Below are positions 59,406 through 64,000 of a DNA stretch of 64,000 nucleotides, piece by piece (positions within the stretch are counted from its first letter, which is position 1; each line of letters begins with the position of its first letter). Under the pieces are notes generated by a model. That model ran no database searches. It had not been told where the DNA came from and was given only the letters and a program-made list of their open reading frames with translations. The position numbers were made by a program, and so were the translations under genes. Source of the stretch: Nematopogon swammerdamellus (taxonomy: Eukaryota > Arthropoda > Insecta > Lepidoptera > Adelidae); NCBI GenBank assembly GCA_946902875.1, contig OX336343.1, forward strand, positions 16,477,596-16,541,595. The letters are read 5' to 3'.

Positions 59406-59896
59406 GATAATATTCTGTTTGTGTGCCTCCAATAAAATACAACGGCTCGCAGAGGGTTCCGTAGCTATTTCCTTCCTGCACGCATAACGAGTGCGATCGC
59501 GGTTTCTTCGTCCTCCGTATTGCTTCCGTCCGGTCAACCCGCGCGCCCTGCCGCCTGCGAGATGAATGCGATTTACATACATACTTTGAAATATGTAGTT
59601 TTCGTGCCGTAAGCACTAGATAGGCTATTCAATATAATTGTTTATATTTATTAAGCATTTCCGTTTGGAACAATCACCTCGGATAGATCAAATTGTATAC
59701 ATTCCTTACTATAACTTATTATTACCTATACAATTTAAAATGTTTTCTTAAAAAAATTGTAGTAATGTAGGCTTCGAAAGACGTCTTCACCGGTACTTAC
59801 TAATATTTTAGAATTTCTATTTCGATTTTGCGCCCCTGTCCATTATTTAAAGTTGAGGATTCCTGACATACAATTTTGATACCTCTCGGTAATCTA

Positions 59897-60456
59897 CAGA
59901 GTGTCTCAAGGCAGAGTTAGGATTCTAAACTTAAATAGAAAAAAAAAAACGGTTGAATTGAGCGCGGGGAGAGGGGCGCAGTAGATTAATCTTTCTTGCG
60001 GATTAGGATTCTAAATTTAAATATAAAAAAAAACCTATTGAATTTGCAAGAGCCACTATGGACCAACTTCTGAGCTGTGTCCTCAAAAATTGATATCCCG
60101 CTTTGGAGATATCCCATGGCCTCCACTCCACGGTCACCAGATTTGACCCCTATAGACTTCTTCCTGTGGGGCTATCTTAAGAGAAAGTTGATAGAAAAGA
60201 GCAAATATAGCTGAGGTCAAAAAAATATCCGTTGTGAAATAAGCTAATAGTTGTGCCTGCTATGCTCCGGCGTGTTATGCAAAATGCGATGGACAGATTC
60301 CACGAGTGCGTGCAACGAAATGGAGGACATGTGGAAGTTGTAATCTTCAAAAAATAAAACCCGCATTAATGCTGATTAATTTTCAATAAAATCATTTTTA
60401 CTACAATGTGTTATTTTATTTTAATTAAAAAACCCTAACTCTGCCGAGACTTCCTG
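59897..60456 (+). mobile_element. Internally deleted Tc1/mariner-type element
   Basis: TA dinucleotides flank the element (59895-59896, 60457-60458). The ends are imperfect inverted repeats, CAGAGTGTCTCAAGGCAGAG left and the complement of CTCTGCCGAGACTTCCTG right. At 560 bp it is well below the usual 1.2-1.3 kb. The segment GGATTCTAAA(C/T)TTAAATA followed by an A run occurs twice near the left end, marking a rearrangement. The right part holds the 3' end of a transposase gene. Confidence 0.88.
60115..60355 (+). pseudogene. Mariner-type transposase C-terminal fragment
   Basis: The translation contains WPPRSPDLTPIDFFLWGYLK, the region around the third catalytic acidic residue of Tc1/mariner transposases. 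It is followed by a stop (TAG near 60210) and frame breaks. The downstream stretch (ATGCTCCGGCGTGTTATGC..., GGAGGACATGTGGAAG) matches the usual C-terminus in a shifted frame. The first two catalytic residues are deleted. Confidence 0.82.
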
Positions 60457-61204
60457 TATAAACATTCCAAGTTTTAGGAAGATATCTGGAACCGTTAAGG
60501 AGCTACAGGCTGTGACAGACAGACGGAAGGACGGACGGAGGTATGGACGGACGTATACCTGATCGATTGCATTAGGGCCCTGCCGGCGTCGCTGGCTACG
60601 GAACCCTAAAAATGAAAATACGATTGTTTCTGTCTTCTTGATAGACACAATTTGAACATCATCGGCTAAAATGTATAATATTATGTCGTTTAACCTCTCA
60701 ATTGCAAGAGAAATGTCAATTTTACCGACAGATAAATGTCAACCAAGACCATTGATTTTATAACCATGACCAACTCCTTTTCTCCACCTTCGGTTGTCTG
60801 GAAGAAATCACTTGCAGTGATAAGTCCGCCTTTGCGCACTTCTGTATTGGTTTGTTCTACTCGTGTACTGTTCTTCTTTCCATTTTCTATTCTATTCTAT
60901 TCTCTTTTAACAGTTATTAGTCGATTAAAGTGATATTTTTCAAGTATCTGACAGGAGTTAACCCGCACCTACATTTTAGTCGAGGGTCGGCTGTGATGCA
61001 AATGATGCAATACATATTTGCATAAATTATTATTGCAAAATATTAAAACCGGTATGATCGCTCTCTTTTCAGTTTGCAACCTAATATTTGGTAGTAGCTG
61101 AAGATTTCACACGAAAAAAGGCAGGGACGAAATGATATCAAATCAAATCAAATCAAATTATTTTTATTAATTGAGGCACTTGATATGATGAAAAGAAATA
61201 TATT

Positions 61205-61640
61205 ATGATGAATCAATATTAATAATAAATCTGTAAGGGATGGTCATGGAGTAAGTAAGTAACTTTGGTTTTATAAGATACTGCGTGTGTAGATTCTATG
61301 TATGATACTAAAACTAAATTGCATATTTTTAGAAATATTTTCTGTATGTATGTATGTTTCCCATAACTCTTAAACCGATCATCCGAATTCGATGAAACTT
61401 ACATTAAGCACATTAAGCTACACGTGTCACGGCTAGACTCAAAGATGTGGCTCTCATACAAACAGAATTGTTCCGCGTGCCGAAATAAAGGTACTACGGT
61501 AGCGGGCCTCGCCCTTATAGTTACTTACTTTCATCGAGAAGGTATATTGTTTATCTGAACGTAGCTCGGCCTTCTTTCTTAATTACTTTCTTCTTTTAAA
61601 ATATGAATTTCACGCGAGCGAAGTCGCGGGAAAAAGCTAG
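61205..61640 (+). mobile_element. Helitron-like fragment ending in CTAG
   Basis: The 3' end reads TTTCACGCGAGCGAAGTCGC, then GGGAAAAAGCTAG. The CGCGA...TCGCG stem and terminal CTAG are Helitron hallmarks. The left part (AATAATAAATCTGTAAGGGA, TGGTCATGGAGTAAG) matches 763-800. It includes a CTCGGCCTTC piece of the 13745 repeat. Confidence 0.65.
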
Positions 61641-62142
61641 TATATATAATACGAATATAATATGATGAAAAGAAAAACTTTCCGGCTCCCGGAGCGGGTG
61701 GTGCGGAGTGCGGAGTGCGTGAGTGGAGCGCGCGGACCCTCTCGGCGGGAAATTTATAGCGACGGCCCTTTTGTTTACTTCGCGAATTTTTCGAGATAAA
61801 CACGTGCCTTTGCGACCCTTCACACCCGCACAACTGCGGGCTGTGTGACACGCGTTCCTTGCTTATACGCCTGCATGACCAAAGGAAAAGCAGTGCCATG
61901 GCACTCAATTGAGACAGGAACATGCTGTAATGGGAACCGCGACAATAGTGATGTACCTAGTTAACCACTCAGGGTGACTAAAAGAAATATCTATAAGGGA
62001 TAAGTCCGCTTTTGCACAGCGTGTTTTTACACTGTATATTGTGTGTTGTGTGTGACCTTCATAAAATGTTTATGTAGTAATAAATAATGTATCTTTGTTT
62101 ATCTTTTTTAGGTTTCCGTACCCCGTACGGAAACCTCTTACT

Positions 62143-62281
62143 AATCCGAACCACGATCAGCCTCCAACGATCGGTCATCCATCCAAGTACTGACCACTTT
62201 ATCGATTTACACATACTTATGTGTGCTTATTTTCATGATCGTACGTCGATCCATTGCAGCACCGAGCTACCTAGGCTGACG
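62143..62281 (-). mobile_element. Same SINE family, head-only fragment (copy K)
   Basis: It contains the 5S-like TCATCCATCCAAGTACTGAC and the tRNA-like end GCACCGAGCTACCTAGGCTG, without the body. The sequence between them is replaced by about 60 AT-rich bases. Confidence 0.6.
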
Positions 62282-62903
62282 CGTAGCTAGGCGAATGCTC
62301 TAGGTTGGAAATAATAAAAAAAATATCTTAATTTTCCTCAAAATTCCTCTCGATGTGTTTACACTAATCGCTTGCAAATTATGTAGATTGCGTGTTTTAT
62401 TGCCCTACGTCACGTGTCGTGGTTTCCATTGCGTGGCACCAGCGTGGCACCTACATAGCATCGAGCTTGCTCACAATATAATAGACATTTTGTCTTTAGA
62501 ACCTTATCTACAGTTAATTTTCACGTTGTATTTAGTGTTTTGCTCTGTGGCGAGCGGCTCAGTTAGTACGACAGGGTACTACAGATGCATGTTTACAACA
62601 GGTAGCCTCGGTGCTTTGGAATCCATGCAGGTGATGGCAGGTGGGCAGTCGTGACGTGACGTAGCACGCGTCGGGGAAGTCGGGCCAGCGATAAACAGGT
62701 TTGACAACACAATACGGGAAAACGACATGATGGGATTTTGCATTTTTTGCTGGTGATTTTTGGCGTTGCGTACATGTTGCCCAATCAAGGCGGGTAGCCT
62801 ATTGGCGCCACCTTATTTCTATACAGGTTTAGTCGGCTTATTAGTGGTTCGATCACAGAACACCTATTTCTTTGGGTTCGATATTCGGGTGTACAATTAA
62901 TTT

Positions 62904-62958
62904 TTTTTTTATGGAAACTGGCACCGTTGGCTACATCACCTACAACGGCCGTGATGTG
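62904..62958 (-). mobile_element. Same SINE family, 3' tip (copy L), abutting a LINE fragment
   Basis: Poly(T)ATGGAAACTGGCACCGTTGG to ACGGCCGTGATGTG, then an abrupt change to unrelated sequence and the LINE remnant. Confidence 0.65.
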
Positions 62959-62974
62959 TGTCATACCCGCAAAG

Positions 62975-63290
62975 CCCTGGTTTTTTTAAATTACGGCTAA
63001 TAAAAAGGAAACCTCAGTTCTGTGCCGAATGAGAATTGGACACTGCTGCACTCCAGTGCATCTAGCCCGACTTCGTATACTTGACTCATCAATCTGCGAG
63101 TGCGGCCTGGACGAAGGAACCCTGGACCATATCCTCTTTGGTTGTCCAATTACCCTCGCGGTTAATTCCCCTGCGTTATATGCCACTTTAGATTTGTTTA
63201 AAGTCCCACTCCCTACTAACATACAAACGATACTGTATACTAACAATTCCCATGTTATAAAATATATAAAATTTATAAAATGTAATGACG
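62975..63290 (+). pseudogene. Jockey-group LINE ORF2 C-terminal fragment
   Basis: The frame reads FKITANKKETSVLCRMRIGH, then CCTPVHLARLRILDSSICEC and GLDEGTLDHILFGCP. The RMRIGH and CECG...DHILFGCP pattern is the zinc-knuckle-like C-terminus found after RT/RNase H in Jockey/R1-group LINEs. The catalytic domains are missing (5' truncation). Its 3' end leads directly into the pentanucleotide array, which keeps the frame open artificially to 63607. Confidence 0.78.
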
Positions 63291-63293
63291 TAA

Positions 63294-63638
63294 GTTGCGT
63301 TGCGTTGCTTTGCGTTGCGTTGCGTTGCGTTGCGTTGCGTTGGTTTCGTTGCGTTGCGTTGCGTTGCGTTGCGTTGCGGTACGTTGCGTTGCGTTGCGTT
63401 GCGTTGCGCTGCGCTGCGCTGCGCTGCGCTGCGCTGCGCTACGCTACGATACGCTACGCTACGCTACGCTACGCTACGCTACGCTACGCTACGCTACGTT
63501 ACGTTACGTTACGTTACGTTACGTTACGTTACGTTACGTTACGTTACGTTACGTTACGTTACGTTACGTTACGTTACGTTACGTTACGTTACGTTACGTT
63601 AGTTTAGGTTAGGTTAGGTTAGGTTAGGTTAGGTTAGG
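63294..63638. repeat. Pentanucleotide array TTGCG, CTGCG, CTACG, TTACG, TTAGG
   Basis: Blocks in order: TTGCG (about 63294-63407), CTGCG (63408-63438), CTACG (63439-63497), TTACG (63498-63601), TTAGG (63603-63638). Neighbouring motifs differ by one base. TTAGG is the canonical insect telomere repeat. A poly(T) run (63640-63654) follows. Confidence 0.95.
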
Positions 63639-63654
63639 GTTTTTTTTTTTTTTT

Positions 63655-63800
63655 ATCAGTTCCAGTAAAACATCTCGGCTATATAGGCCGAGTCCTTGTA
63701 CAGCTCACATACTTCTCGCCCCCATGCACCCTCCTGCATCCTGGTTCCAGCAGGATGCAGGTTCCTTCTCTCTTATTCAATTTATTTTATTTTATTTTGT
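63655..63800. other. Non-coding stretch with two small hairpins
   Basis: CTCGGCTATATAGGCCGAG (near 63674-63692) and TGCATCCTGGTTCCAGCAGGATGCA (near 63735-63759, read as TGCATCCTG / CAGGATGCA) can fold. No other feature is seen. Confidence 0.45.
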
Positions 63801-63803
63801 TTA

Positions 63804-64000
63804 TTTTACAGATTCACAAATACAGTTTGACAAATACAAATACAAAAACAAAAAGGTTTGTAGATTCATATGTACAATTTTACACATACAGAAACAAAAG
63901 CAAAAAGGTTTACAGATTCACAAATACAAATACAAATACAAAAAGGTTTACAGAGTCATAAGTACAATTTTACACATACAGATACAAAAGCAGAAAGGTT
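63804..64000. repeat. About 90 bp tandem repeat running off the window
   Basis: Units contain AAAAGGTTTACAGATTCA, CAAATACAAATACAAATAC and GTACAATTTTACACATACAG, alternating in two half-unit types. At least two periods are visible and the right edge is cut. Confidence 0.75.

Noticed and set aside
63029..63607. 192-residue ORF with CVALRC / RYVTL repeats
   Set aside because: Only the first roughly 90 residues are a LINE remnant; the rest is the pentanucleotide array, whose period keeps all three frames open.

Overview
This window is nuclear DNA from an insect, most likely a moth or butterfly (Lepidoptera). The evidence is an interstitial run of the insect telomere repeat TTAGG, Helitron ends of the lepidopteran type (5' TCTATACATATAATAAAA, 3' GCGAGCGAAGCCGCGGGC..CTAG), many short SINE/LINE remnants, and one widely spaced host gene with a GT-AG intron. 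Nothing looks bacterial: there are no operons and no CRISPR.

Host gene. The one clear cellular gene lies on the minus strand. Coding exon 1 (57296-56338) and coding exon 2 (40678-40456) are joined by a 15.7 kb intron and encode a 393-residue ETS transcription factor. Its order is N-terminal Pointed/SAM domain, AT-hook-like basic patch, C-terminal ETS domain. The splice falls inside an arginine codon of the ETS domain, and both splice sites are canonical. The architecture resembles the ESE (ELF3/EHF) group, although automated labels such as D-ETS-4 or 'ETS homologous factor' are possible. The intron holds a SINE, a hAT-type MITE, other dispersed repeats and long AT-rich stretches.

Mobile elements. 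The rest of the window is a dense, nested landscape of transposable elements. The best preserved is a Ty3/gypsy-type (Mag-like) LTR retrotransposon at 31094-35463. It has two identical 134 bp LTRs, a 5 bp target duplication (GAACC), an intact pol ORF and a gag region broken by two frame changes. Other elements include a deleted piggyBac (TTAA ends, cysteine-rich tail of the transposase), a deleted Tc1/mariner element, two hAT-type MITEs, several other TIR or fold-back elements, Helitron pieces and LINE 3' ends. There are at least two tRNA-headed SINE families. One carries a 5S rRNA promoter segment between its tRNA A and B boxes.

Tandem DNA. From 10221 to about 11570 there is a satellite with an exact 100 bp period (13 full copies plus a partial one). 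At 13745-14215 a roughly 65 bp tandem repeat sits inside a Helitron-like composite that also holds a fragment of a mobile-element protein domain. At 63294-63638 a pentanucleotide array passes through five motifs, each one base from the next, and ends in the telomere motif TTAGG. A further tandem repeat (about 90 bp) runs off the right edge.

The elements are mostly independent parasites. They interact by nesting, for example a hAT MITE in a LINE-like repeat, a SINE in a Helitron 5' end, and the LTR element in a LINE 3' end. All calls come from reading the sequence by eye; no database search was possible.
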